Source of the DNA: Paracoccaceae bacterium
GTDB lineage: Bacteria; Pseudomonadota; Alphaproteobacteria; Rhodobacterales; Rhodobacteraceae
Reading direction: 5' to 3'
Length of the DNA stretch: 64,000 nucleotides
NCBI GenBank assembly: GCA_958296035.1
Contig: OY282431.1
Span: 1,367,001-1,431,000, forward strand
This document shows, in pieces, positions 1 to 8,903 of the stretch (the first letter of the stretch is position 1; each line of letters starts with the position of its first letter). The notes under the pieces were generated by a model. It saw only the letters and a list, made by a program, of their open reading frames with translations. It made no database searches and was not told the DNA's origin. A program made the position numbers and the translations under genes.

Positions 1-1
1 C

Positions 2-1189
2 GAGGTCGAAGAGCTAGCAAAGGAGTTGGACCAGGATGCGTTCACCCGGCAAGCAGGGAACGGAATAAACCAGCAGCTTATCGCCCCGAAACTGCGTTGG
101 ATCGAGCGCCACGAGCCGGATGTGTTCGCGCGGATCGGCACCGTCTTCGGCTCTTACGACTTTGTCAACTGGAAACTGACAGGCCGCAAGGCGGTCGAGC
201 AGAACTGGGCGCTGGAGGCGGGTTTCGTCGATCTGGCAACTGGCAATCTATCGGAGGACCTGATCCTGCTGGGCCATATCGCCCCGGAAACGGTGCCACC
301 GAAAATCGCGTCCCACACCGTTTTGGGCGCAGTCACCGCGGGAGCGTCCGCTGCCACTGGACTTGCCCAGGCCACGCCTGTCGTCGGCGGTGCGGCCGAT
401 CACATCGCCTCGGGATTTGCCGCCGGGATCAACCGACCGGGCGATGTGTTGCTGAAATTCGGCGGCTCGGCAGACATCCTGATCGCCACGCAAGTGGCCT
501 GCCCCGACCCACGCATGTTTCTTGACTATCACCTGATACCCGGCCTTTACATGCCCAACGGTTGCATGGCATCGGGCGGCACGGCACTGAACTGGTTCGT
601 CGAGAAATTCGCACAGGGAGAGCATCATGCCGCCTGTGCCGCCGGGCTAACGCTGCACCAGCATCTCGACCAGATCGCAGCCGAGACCGTGCCCGGCGCC
701 GACGGCGTGCAAATCATCCCATATTTCCTAGGCGAAAAGACCCCGATCCACGATCCGCAGGCGCGCGCCATCATCCATGGGCTCAGCCTCAACCACGACT
801 TGTGCCACATATGGCGGGCCCTGCTGGAAGGCTTCGCCTATGCCTTCCGCCACCATATCGAGGTGCTGGGTGACATGAAGCATCCGACAACACGTTACGT
901 GGCATCGGACGGCGGGTCGAAGTCGCGGATCTGGATGCAAATTTGCGCCGACGTGCTCCAAAGCCCGGTGCAGCTGCTCGAAGGCCATCCTGGTTCCTGC
1001 CTCGGCGCCGCCATGATGGCGATGATCGGCAGCGGCCTGTCGCAGGACTGGAACGTCGTCGACAACTATGTCGCCTATGGCGACCGTGTCGAGCCGCGGG
1101 GCGAGTTTGCCTCGTTTTACGACCGGGGCTATCGGCGGTTTCGCGACACCTATGAAACGCTTGCCGCGTCAGGGTGGCAAACGCCATGA
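2..1189 (+). CDS. FGGY-family carbohydrate kinase, 5' end outside window
   Basis: The protein resembles the C-terminal two thirds of an FGGY sugar kinase, which phosphorylates a sugar or polyol with ATP in the cytoplasm. The reading frame is open to the window edge, so the start is missing. Visible family features are a substrate-domain segment (FGSYDFVNWKLTG), the hinge/nucleotide region GGAADHIASGF and LKFGGSADI, and a late SDGGSKSRIWMQICADVL segment that matches the adenosine-binding motif of the family. The stop overlaps the start of the HAD gene (ATGA), and the next two genes also overlap, so four genes look translationally coupled. The substrate cannot be told from sequence. The family call is confident; the sugar is unknown. 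Confidence 0.85.
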   Translation, partial: EVEELAKELDQDAFTRQAGNGINQQLIAPKLRWIERHEPDVFARIGTVFGSYDFVNWKLTGRKAVEQNWALEAGFVDLATGNLSEDLILLGHIAPETVPPKIASHTVLGAVTAGASAATGLAQATPVVGGAADHIASGFAAGINRPGDVLLKFGGSADILIATQVACPDPRMFLDYHLIPGLYMPNGCMASGGTALNWFVEKFAQGEHHAACAAGLTLHQHLDQIAAETVPGADGVQIIPYFLGEKTPIHDPQARAIIHGLSLNHDLCHIWRALLEGFAYAFRHHIEVLGDMKHPTTRYVASDGGSKSRIWMQICADVLQSPVQLLEGHPGSCLGAAMMAMIGSGLSQDWNVVDNYVAYGDRVEPRGEFASFYDRGYRRFRDTYETLAASGWQTP

Positions 1190-1452
1190 CCATCGAAGCT
1201 GTCCTCTGGGATGACGATGTGGCGCAAGGCAAGCCGCACCCCGAGCTCTATCGGGCCGCGCTCGTCCGGCTGGACCTGGCACCAGACCGCACACTGGCCA
1301 TCGAGGACAGCCTTACCGGCATCCTCAGCGCCCGTGCCGCCGGAATTTGTACGGTCAGCTACTGCAATCCCGACCTGCCTGCCGACGCCGCTATCAGCGA
1401 GCTGGACGAAGTCATGGAGCTTGTGTCACGAGAGCCCGCTTTGGATGTATAA
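1186..1452 (+). pseudogene. HAD-family phosphatase with internal deletion
   Basis: The first nine residues (MTIEAVLWD) are the start of a HAD phosphatase, but they run straight into DDVAQGKPHPELY, which in this family lies about 130-150 residues later. The C-terminal part is well kept (motif III lysine in GKPHP, motif IV IEDSLTGILSARAAG). The cap domain and most of motif I are missing, including the DxD nucleophile pair in its normal context. This leaves 88 codons against the usual 210-230. The frame stays open, so the deletion was in frame and did not disturb coupling to the overlapping genes. It is probably inactive as a phosphatase. The start at 1186 is set by the ATGA overlap with the kinase. 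Confidence 0.75.
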
Positions 1453-1789
1453 GATCGACCCGGTCAAGGACCTGCCACTCGCCGAAGAGTTCCGCAAGAC
1501 ACCAGTGGGCCACCACAGCCCGAACCTGATGCGGGTGTTGAACCTCCTGCGCTATGACCCCTCCGGCTACCAGATCGTGCTGGTCACACTGGTGCCTTTT
1601 AAGGAATGGATCTTGGGCACGATGCCGCCCGACCGCGACGAGCCCATCGTGTTGCACTCGGAAGGAGAGCTCTTCACCACTCGCGAAGACGCCGAATGGG
1701 CTGTGTTCTGCACCCGCTGGCGCGCCCATACCGGCCACGCCATCAGCACGACGCGCGACGTGCCGCTCCTGGAAGACAGCGAATGCTGA
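1445..1789 (+). CDS. dmfA1: N,N-dimethylformamidase small (alpha) subunit-like protein
   Basis: This is a 114-residue protein that lies directly before a formamidase large-subunit gene. Its pattern fits the small subunit of bacterial N,N-dimethylformamidase as I remember it: an SPNLMRVLNLLR helix followed by a C-terminal FTTREDAEWAVFCTRW segment, similar in spacing to the Paracoccus-type small subunit. In that enzyme the small subunit is non-catalytic and packs on the large iron-containing subunit. The ATG at 1445 overlaps the HAD stop by 8 bases, and its stop overlaps the start of the large subunit by 7 bases, which supports an obligate partnership. The sequence match is moderate and the neighbour makes the call. 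The enzyme's true substrate could be another formamide. Confidence 0.65.
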   Translation: MYKIDPVKDLPLAEEFRKTPVGHHSPNLMRVLNLLRYDPSGYQIVLVTLVPFKEWILGTMPPDRDEPIVLHSEGELFTTREDAEWAVFCTRWRAHTGHAISTTRDVPLLEDSEC

Positions 1790-1996
1790 AACTGCTTGGA
1801 TACCCTGATCGCTACTCAGCCGCGCCGGGGGAGAGTGTCACGTTCCACGTCTCCGCAGAGGAGAACCAGAGCTATGAAGCCAGCCTCGTCCGGGTAATCT
1901 GCGGCGACTGCAACCCCGACGGGCCGGGCCTGAAGTTCGAGAGCATCCCGAGCGCGATCGACGGCGTCTATGACGGCGCGCGACAGGTGACGAACG
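1783..1996 (+). pseudogene. dmfA2: N,N-dimethylformamidase large subunit-like gene, 5' fragment (before IS66 insertion)
   Basis: The first 71 codons of the formamidase large subunit-like gene (MLKLLGYPDRYSAAPGES, then a beta-rich start) are cut by an IS66-type element after 1996. The 8 bases 1989-1996 (gacgaacg) are repeated at 4806-4813. Joining base 1996 to 4814 keeps the frame and gives ARQVTN-AGSYMAAMVKG, so the undamaged gene encoded 747 residues, close to the roughly 760 of known large subunits. As it stands translation runs into the IS and stops at 2034. The start overlaps the small-subunit gene. Confidence 0.8.
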
Positions 1997-2102
1997 GTAA
2001 GCGGGCAAACTGGTACGTCCTGATTAGCTGTTGACGATCAGCATCTGTTCTCCGATCATCTGAATTCGGTCAATCCCGTGACAACAGATGGAGACAAGGC
2101 CC

Positions 2103-2414
2103 ATGGAGAACGGCATTTCACAATCACCACCCACCCCACAGCGCGCTCCTGTGCGGAGCCGTGATCAGTGGCGGGACATCTATGACACCTGGCAATCATC
2201 GGAGCTGACACGCCGGGACTTTTGCGACACACAGGGTCTCCGCTACAGCACGTTCCGGAGATGGTGCCAGCGCTTCCGCAAAGACACCGGCAGCCACACG
2301 GCCGCCGCCCCGGTCACGCCGCCCTTTGTCAATCTCGGACCAGCTGCACAGCCGCACTGGGAGATCGAGCTCACGCTCGGGCCCGATGTTGTCTTGCGGA
2401 TGCGCCGGTCATGA
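2103..2414 (+). CDS. tnpA: IS66 accessory protein TnpA
   Basis: This is a small IS66 accessory protein with a helix-turn-helix: DQWRDIYDTWQSSELTRRDFCDTQGLRYSTFRRW is the typical TnpA DNA-binding segment (pattern at residues about 18-52), followed by a proline/alanine-rich linker. The role of TnpA in IS66 transposition is accessory and not well understood. An ATG at 2088 is an alternative start; I prefer 2103 because AAGG lies just before it. The stop overlaps the tnpB start (ATGA), which is the usual coupling in this family. Confidence 0.8.
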   Translation: MENGISQSPPTPQRAPVRSRDQWRDIYDTWQSSELTRRDFCDTQGLRYSTFRRWCQRFRKDTGSHTAAAPVTPPFVNLGPAAQPHWEIELTLGPDVVLRMRRS

Positions 2415-2764
2415 TCGGGTCCGGCTTTCCTGGCCGGGGCCGCATCTGGCTGGCCACCGAACCCGCCGACATGCGCCTGTCCTATGACGGGCTTTCGGCC
2501 TTGGTGCGCAACCGCCTCGGCCGCAACCCGATCTCGGGGGACTGGTATGTCTTCCTCAATCGACGCCGCACCATGCTCAAGGTCATCGCCTTCGACCGGG
2601 GCGGCTACTGGATCTGGTCCAAGCGCCTGGAGAGCGGCCTCTTTACCCGGCTCACCTCCAGCAATCCGGCCGAGCCGGTCTCGGCCACCGGGCTCATGGC
2701 GCTGGTCGACGGCATCGACATCATCAAGTCAAGACAACGCAAACGGTACGCCCGGGCCGCCTGA
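2411..2764 (+). CDS. tnpB: IS66 accessory protein TnpB (IS66 Orf2-like)
   Basis: This is a 117-residue TnpB. The segments RIWLATEPADMRLSYDGLS, NPISGDWYVFLNRRR, KVIAFDRGGYWIWSKRLE and a C-terminal lysine/arginine tail are the family signature. Its length is normal. It overlaps tnpA by 4 bases. The protein is required together with TnpA for efficient transposition in the IS66 elements that have been studied; its biochemical role is not settled. Confidence 0.92.
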   Translation: MIGSGFPGRGRIWLATEPADMRLSYDGLSALVRNRLGRNPISGDWYVFLNRRRTMLKVIAFDRGGYWIWSKRLESGLFTRLTSSNPAEPVSATGLMALVDGIDIIKSRQRKRYARAA

Positions 2765-2863
2765 CGGCGCCGGGCCGGCCGGCCTCGCCTCAGGCCAGGT
2801 CAGGGATGTGTCGTGTGGTCAGGATTGTCGCCATGACCGCTTGAGAGGTGACATCGGAATGGG

Positions 2864-4546
2864 CTATCCCGGCGCCGCCATGCCGGCCCGGGGAGATGCA
2901 CAGGGCCGTTCCGGGTCCGGGGTATAGACGCCGGCCGAACCGCCGAAGGGCCGCTGACTGACAACCGAGCCCAAGGGCGCCGCACCAAACACGTCTGGCC
3001 AGCGGCGGGGCGTCAACTCCTCGACCAGCCGGGCCGGATGCAGGGCCACACGCTGCAGGACATCGACCAGCCAGGTCCAGGCATCAACACACTGCAATTG
3101 ACAGGTCAGAAGCAAGGACTGGATGGTGGCGATGTCGCGGGCACCGGCCTCGCTCCAGGCAAACAGCCAGTTCCTGCGACCCGTCGCTATGGGGCGGATC
3201 TGGCGCTCCAGTTCGTTGGTATCCAGACGAACACCGGCATGACCCAGACACACCTCAAGCCCGGCACGCCGCTCTCCGGCATAACACAGAGCCTGGTAGA
3301 ACGGATCCTTCGGCAACCAGTCACGCGCCAGCATCGTCCCATGCCACTCCCAGAAGGCCGCCATCGCCGGCGCCAGCAGCTTATGACGGGCAGCCAGCAA
3401 CGCAACCCCCGATGTGCCGTCCGCACGCGCCTCCCGCTCGGTCAGGTACATCTTGGCAATCAACGCCAGAGCACGCCCCGCATGCTCGGGCTCATGATCC
3501 TTGCAGCCCTCGAACTTGCGACGGGTGTGCGCCCAGCACAACGCATGCGCAACCCGTCCCGACATCGCCTCCGACCAGGCCGCATAAGCCCCATAGCCAT
3601 CGCTGTGCAAAACCCCGGACCAGTCGCCCAGAATGCCCCCCACATGATGGTGCTGGCGATCGGGCCGGTAATGAAACACAATCTCGCCCCGGTCGCCCAG
3701 CACCGGCCACAACACGCCGCGGCGCATCTTGCCCCGTGATATCCGGCCGGCCCGGAGATATGTCTCGTCCATCATGATGACATCGCTCGCCAGGACAGAG
3801 CGCCACTGCGCCTCGGCCAGCGGACAGAGAAGGTCAATCGCACGTCGCACCCAGCCCCTGAGGCTCGAGCGGCTGACCTCAATGCCGTCCGCAGACAGAC
3901 GCCGGTGCTGGCGATTGAGGGGCATATGCCAGATGAACTTGTCGATCAGCATACGGGCGATGAAACTGACATCGACGCAACTGCTCTCGAAGACCGACGG
4001 GGGCGTCGGAACCGGGAGGAAGGCGTTGGTCTCGCGGCGCTTGTAGATCGGCATGATGAAGCGGGCGACGTGCGAGGTCTCGCGACGGGTGACCAGCTTG
4101 CAGACCACATGCTCGCCGACCTTCTCGAGTTCGTCCCCGGGAATGCCGTCAAGACCCTCCGGTTCAAGATACACATCCTGGACCGGAACATCGGCATCAA
4201 AGCGCAGACCGCTGTCATTGACGGCAGAGCCACGCTTCTTCTTGCCGCGCTTGCGTTTCTTCTTCTCCTCGGCCTGACCGGCACCAGTCGACGGGTCATC
4301 CTGCGCGTCATCATCGGATGACGGGGCGGTCTCGGCGCCGGACTCGACGCCGGCGGCCTCGAACATGTCGCGTCCCTGCTCGGGCGTCCTGACCGTCTGC
4401 CGTTCGGATGTGGCGCCGAAGAGCTGGCGCTTGAACCACTCTATCTGACGCCTGAGAGAGGCAATTTCTTGTGTGAGAGAGGTGACGTCTTTTCGTGCTG
4501 CATTCCGTTCAGCCAGTGCCTTTTCGAGGGCCCGTTTCGGTGTCAT
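2864..4546 (-). CDS. tnpC: IS66-family DDE transposase TnpC
   Basis: This is a 560-residue IS66 transposase. In order it has an N-terminal leucine-zipper-like helix (LTQEIASLRRQIEWFKRQLFG), an acidic then lysine-rich linker, a zinc-finger-like/DUF region, and a DDE catalytic domain with the acidic residues in VIMMDETYLR, LHSDGYGAYA and LDTNELERQIRP. I place the start at 4546 because a good ribosome site (GGGAGG) precedes it; an upstream in-frame codon at 4666 would add 40 unlikely residues. The gene points opposite to tnpA and tnpB in the same element, which is unusual. It looks intact and probably active. Confidence 0.92.
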   Translation of the reverse strand: MTPKRALEKALAERNAARKDVTSLTQEIASLRRQIEWFKRQLFGATSERQTVRTPEQGRDMFEAAGVESGAETAPSSDDDAQDDPSTGAGQAEEKKKRKRGKKKRGSAVNDSGLRFDADVPVQDVYLEPEGLDGIPGDELEKVGEHVVCKLVTRRETSHVARFIMPIYKRRETNAFLPVPTPPSVFESSCVDVSFIARMLIDKFIWHMPLNRQHRRLSADGIEVSRSSLRGWVRRAIDLLCPLAEAQWRSVLASDVIMMDETYLRAGRISRGKMRRGVLWPVLGDRGEIVFHYRPDRQHHHVGGILGDWSGVLHSDGYGAYAAWSEAMSGRVAHALCWAHTRRKFEGCKDHEPEHAGRALALIAKMYLTEREARADGTSGVALLAARHKLLAPAMAAFWEWHGTMLARDWLPKDPFYQALCYAGERRAGLEVCLGHAGVRLDTNELERQIRPIATGRRNWLFAWSEAGARDIATIQSLLLTCQLQCVDAWTWLVDVLQRVALHPARLVEELTPRRWPDVFGAAPLGSVVSQRPFGGSAGVYTPDPERPCASPRAGMAAPG

Positions 4547-4813
4547 GACCGACCTCCCGATGGCGCTTTTCGGGGCTGGAAAAGCGGCCCGAACGGGGCT
4601 GGATACGGTGATGTACTGTCGAACTTGAGCATGACGTTCTCTAGCACGAAGGGGCAGAGGTGTCAAGCAGAAATATTCTCTAGAACCACAATATATGGAA
4701 GTTAACTAGCCCTTATTGTGTCTCTAACAAAGTTATGCAAGATGTTGACGAGCACTGTATTCACGATTAGGAATGACTCGATGACGTACCAGTTTGCCCG
4801 CTTACGACGAACG

Positions 4814-6843
4814 CGGGCTCTTACATGGCCGCCATGGTCAAAGGGCTGGCCCGGGCGCGGCAGCTGACCTTCGTCGCGATGATCTGGCCGACGTTGATCG
4901 CCCGCGACAATCAGACTATCTTTTGCTGGGGCACCGCCGATGGTGATCGCCTGCGGCTTCTGATGCGCAAGGGCGGAATCCTGACGCTGGAAGCGGCGAG
5001 CGGCAGCATCGACTTGTCGGATGCACCGATGCTCGAGCGTCAGTGGTACGCGGTGCATTTCACTTTCGATGCCGATACCGGTGCCGGGGAGCTTACGCAA
5101 TGCCCGCTTCGGGACTATGCGCTGATCCGTGACAAGGGGCGGTCCTCGGGAACCCTCCCCCCGATGCGGCCGCCTGACACCGCGAGCATCACGGTTGCGG
5201 GGTGCCCCAGCGCTGACGGCTCGGTCGGCGCCCATTTCAATGGCAAGATCGACGGCCCAGCGCTGCTGGCCGGCCTGCACCCGCAGGCGGTTCATGACCG
5301 GCTTCTGTCCGGCGCAAAGCCGGGCGCCGTGCTGCTGGCCCACTGGGATTTCACGCAAGCTCAGTCGGGCGTCTCCGCAACCGACATCTCCGGCCACGAC
5401 AACCACGGGACGCTCCTGAACGCCCCTACGCGCGCTATGAAGGGCTGGAACTGGACCGGCGCATTCCACCGCTGGACCGAGCGGCCCGACCAATACGGTG
5501 CGGTGCATTTCCACCACGACGACCTCTACGACGCGAACTGGACCCCGTCCTTTTCCCTGACCATCCCCGAGAACTTCTGCTCCGGCGCCTACGCGGTGCG
5601 GATAAAATGCGGCAAGAGCACGCGTGAGGAAACCCGTGACTACTACATGCCATTCTTCATCCGCCCACCGCCCCGGCCCGCGGGCGTACCCGGCAAGCGC
5701 GACCGCATCGCCTTTCTCGCGCCTACGGCCAGCTACATCGCCTATGCCAACCACGGCGAGCACATCACTGCCCGCGAGGCCGAGCGCGTTATCGGGCGGC
5801 TCTTGGAGTTTGGCCATGCGGACATGTACATGTACGAGCACCCTGAGATCGGCGGTTCGCTTTATGACAGCCACTTGGACGGCTCGGGCGTGTGCTATTC
5901 TTCGCGGCTCCGGCCGGTGCTGAATTTTACCTCGCAATATCACAGCTGGCTCGGCGGACACGGTTCGGCGCTTTGGCAGTACAATGCTGACACGCATCTT
6001 CTGGCCTGGCTTGAGGCCAAGGGCTTCGACCACGACGTGATCACCGACGAGGACCTGCACCACGAGGGTGCGCATCTGCTGGAGGATTACCGGGTCGTCC
6101 TGACTGGCACCCACCCGGAATACTATTCCACTGCCATGTGGGACGGGCTGCGGTCGTGGATCGATCACGGTGGGCGGCTGATGTATCTGGGCGCGAACGG
6201 GTTCTACTGGCACGTGGCGTTCAGCGACGAGATGCCTGGACTGATGGAGGTGCGCCGCGCCGAGGACGGCATCCGCACTTGGATGGCCGAACCCGGCGAG
6301 TACTACCACTCCTTTACTGGTGAGCAGAGCGGGCTCTACCGCCGCCGCGGTCATGCCCCGAACGAGATCTGCGGGCTCGGGTTTATAGCGCAGGGCTTCG
6401 ACAAATGCTCTTATTACCGCCGTGCACCGGACTCCAAGAACCCTCGGGCGGCCTTCATTTTCGAGGGCGTCGACGACGAGATCATTGGCGATTTCGGCCT
6501 GATCGGCGGCGGGGCGGCCGGGCTGGAACTCGACTGCATCACGGCCGAACTCGGCTCGCCGCCGAACATCCTGCGGTTGGCCACCTCAGAGAACCACACC
6601 CAGCAGGTGATGCTGGCAAACGAAGAATTCGGTGTCGTTCCGCCCAATCTCGGCGGCGACCAGAACGACAGGATCCATGCAGATCTGGCGTTTTACGAGA
6701 CGCCGTCAGGCGGTGCCGTGTTCTCGACCGGCTCGATTGCCTGGTGCGGCTCGCTGCTTTGGAACGACGGGGATAACAACGTCTCACAGATCACCGAAAA
6801 CGTGCTGAGGAGATTCGCGGATGAGCCATCCTTCGACGTCTGA
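4814..6843 (+). pseudogene. dmfA2: N,N-dimethylformamidase large (beta) subunit-like gene, 3' fragment (after IS66 insertion)
   Basis: This 676-codon part carries nearly all of the large subunit. It starts with a concanavalin/LamG-like beta domain (about the first 220 residues, with HFTFDADTGAGE and DISGHDNHGTL), followed by the formamidase catalytic domain. The H-x-E pair in THPEYYS (codons at 6112 and 6118) is a candidate iron-ligand pair, since the studied enzyme uses Tyr, His and Glu; I quote that from memory. The first in-frame ATG after the insertion is 4825, but it has no clear ribosome site and would lack the start of the beta domain. A shortened product is possible but likely inactive. 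Precise loss of the IS would restore the gene. Confidence 0.82.
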
Positions 6844-6844
6844 A

Positions 6845-7144
6845 CCTTGTGGACTCAAAAGCACTTCGTGACCGGATTCGGTGCCCGACGGATCGAAGCG
6901 CTGCAGCGGCGATGACTGCGTGTGGTTCCTGGTCGAGCCGGGCGGCGATCATGATGGTGAAGTAGCAGGCCAGGGAGTAGCGCTGTCCCCGGACCTGGCG
7001 GATATCCGGCATGACGGCAAGGTGGTCATGGAGGCTGCCCAGGGTCCGGGCATCGGGGAGTGCGGCCTCCTTGTCACCCTTCTTGGCGTGGGGGACTGAA
7101 TCTGCGCACAGGCTTTGCCGGGCATTGGCATGCAATGGATACAC
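6845..7144 (-). pseudogene. ISAs1-type transposase N-terminal remnant
   Basis: The minus strand holds a stretch resembling the start of ISAs1-family transposases: LPDARTLGSLHDHLAVMPDIRQVRGQRYSLA, then a hydrophobic FTIMIAARL helix. The rest of the protein (DDE catalytic domain) is absent; the frame runs into sequence overlapping the 3' end of dmfA2. This is a remnant of a larger element, probably of the type that joins DUF4338 to an ISAs1-like transposase. No ends or target duplications are visible. Confidence 0.55.
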
Positions 7145-7844
7145 GACAGGTCCCTTCTCTACTACTATAAGACACCACTTTGAGAGCCAGCCAGTTGTGT
7201 TGTGCCGTCATGGCCATCCTTTCGATGGTCAGGACATCACGGTTCTCAGCAGCCGTCGCCGTGAGGGCTCCGGCCGGCTGATTGTCGAGGTCGAGTTTGT
7301 GGGGTGTTATTTACTACTTTAATCCAGCACGATTCCGGGGTTTTGTCCCGGATTACGCCGTTCCGATTTTCTCCAGTAATCATCGTGAGAATGTGACACG
7401 GTTCTTCTTTCCAAGCAGTCACATTTTCGAGTCGTAGAGCCTCCCAAGCAGTAAAAAACTGCCAGGCAATGGTGGCATTGCAGCCGCCGGCCATGACAGG
7501 GGCGGGCACTGTTTCGCCAGTACCCGCCTGTACCCTGTTAAAAGGTTTCCCCGTGCGATGTTTGGCGACGTCCCGGGGAGCGGAAAGGCGCCACATATGC
7601 AAATCCGATATGACATTCAGGGCCGCACTCTCCAAGACTACATTGCGCCCAAGCTGCACCGGAAGGCAAGCCTCGACAGCTGCCCGTGCTGCACCGCTCC
7701 GATTCATCCCATGGGCTATTATACCAATGCAGGTTCAAAATGACTCATGGGACCAGTGCAGAGAATAGCGTATGGTGGTGCTCGGACAGCCCTGTATCGG
7801 GCTCTAGAAACGACGAAGAATCCAATGCAGGAGGAGCAGTTACG
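7145..7844. other. 700 bp without a clear gene; probable IS debris
   Basis: No intact gene is visible. A plus-strand frame from about 7597 (MQIRYDIQGRTLQDYIAPKL, then a C-P-C-C motif) looks like the start of a transposon-associated small zinc-binding protein that ends early at 7743. The similarity is recalled, not tested. The last 25 bases contain AGGAGGAG, the ribosome site for the IS630-type gene at 7845. Confidence 0.4.
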
Positions 7845-8903
7845 ATGCGACCCGTACCCATCAACGAGAACCACCACACCAGGGAAGAACTGGAGCATTT
7901 GGCCAAGAATTGCAAGGACAAGCTCTGGGAGCGTCGGATACTGGGCGTGGCCCTGGCGATGTCCGGGCTGCAGCGCACCGAGGTCGCCCGTTCACAGGGC
8001 GTGGGTGCGCAGACGCTGCGGGACTGGATCTGCTTGTACAACGAGGGCGGCGTGGAGGGTTTGCGCCCGCAGCCACGCGGCGGCAGCAAGTGTCGCCTGT
8101 CGGCGGAGAAGCTTGAGACGTTGCAAGAGCACATCGAAGCTGGTCCCGGGGAGGAGGCAGCGTCGCCGTCCCGGTTCCGGCTCTGTGACATTGCGGCGAT
8201 GATCAAGGACAGGTGCGGTGTTCACTACACGCTGGAGGGGACGCGCCAGGTGTTGCGTCGTATAGGGTTTCGCTGGATATCGCCCTGTCCGATCCATCCG
8301 AAGGCCGATGTGGCGGCGCAGAAGGCGTTTTGCGACACCTTTCAGGCCCGGGTGGCCGAGGTGACGGCTGGCAAGGCGGACAAGACGCCGATCGAGATCT
8401 GGTTCCAGGATGAAACCCGCATGGGTCAGAAGGGCATGCTGCGGCGCATATGGGCGCGCAAGTGTACCAGACCCAGGGTCAAGCGCGATCACCGCTACAA
8501 ATACTGCGTGCTGTTCTCGGCCGCCTGTCCCGAACACCACCTGTCCGCCGCACATCTGTGCGAGCGGTCCAACACCGAGGAGATGAACCGCCATCTCGGC
8601 GATATCAGCGCTGCGGTTCAAGAGGGCCATCATGCCGTGGTTGTCATGGACCGGGCCAGTTGGCACCGGTCCAACGGTCTTGAGGTTCCGGCCAATCTGT
8701 CGCTATTGCACTTGCCGCCCTACGCGCCCGAATTGAATGCGATTGAGCGTGTCAACGGACAGTTGAAGGACAATTACGGGGGCCGCTTTGTCAGGGTCCG
8801 GGGGCATGCCAAGGTGTTCTGCCACCTCATGTTCGGCATTGTGGTCATGACCGCCGAGCGACTGATGCGACTGGCAGCTATCAATGTCCCACACTTGACA
8901 TGA
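7845..8903 (+). CDS. Chimeric transposase: IS630-type body fused to the tail of another IS transposase
   Basis: Residues 1-300 are an IS630-family transposase: N-terminal helix-turn-helix domains, then DDE residues in IWFQDETRMG, VVVMDRASWH and LPPYAPELNAIE. From the codon for that last Glu (8745) the sequence switches to the C-terminal tail of the transposase found intact at 25342-26496 (ERVNGQLKDNYGG, GHAKVFCHLMFG, MTAERLMRLAA). The junction replaces one catalytic Glu by the other, so a formal DDE triad remains. The last residues (INVPHLT) and the stop at 8901-8903 come from the left end of the IS50-like element inserted at 8878. The start is fixed by AGGAGGAG upstream. Activity is doubtful because the two ends no longer match. 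Confidence 0.8.
   Translation: MRPVPINENHHTREELEHLAKNCKDKLWERRILGVALAMSGLQRTEVARSQGVGAQTLRDWICLYNEGGVEGLRPQPRGGSKCRLSAEKLETLQEHIEAGPGEEAASPSRFRLCDIAAMIKDRCGVHYTLEGTRQVLRRIGFRWISPCPIHPKADVAAQKAFCDTFQARVAEVTAGKADKTPIEIWFQDETRMGQKGMLRRIWARKCTRPRVKRDHRYKYCVLFSAACPEHHLSAAHLCERSNTEEMNRHLGDISAAVQEGHHAVVVMDRASWHRSNGLEVPANLSLLHLPPYAPELNAIERVNGQLKDNYGGRFVRVRGHAKVFCHLMFGIVVMTAERLMRLAAINVPHLT

Larger units (their letters stand above)
1997..4805 (+). mobile_element. IS66-family insertion sequence inside dmfA2
   Basis: The element is 2,809 bp long. Its ends are 23-bp perfect inverted repeats beginning GTAAGCGGGCAAAC (1997-2019 and the complement at 4783-4805), and it is flanked by the 8-bp direct repeat gacgaacg (1989-1996 and 4806-4813). 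The GTAA start and 8-bp duplication are hallmarks of IS66. It carries tnpA and tnpB on the plus strand and the large DDE transposase tnpC on the minus strand. Known IS66 elements usually have all three in the same direction, so this arrangement is odd. The intact ends, intact duplication and full-length genes suggest a recent insertion. Confidence 0.95.

Noticed and set aside
4702-6354. Minus-strand 550-codon open frame over the formamidase gene
   Set aside because: It is antisense to a clear coding region in GC-rich DNA and has no domain features; it is a shadow frame.
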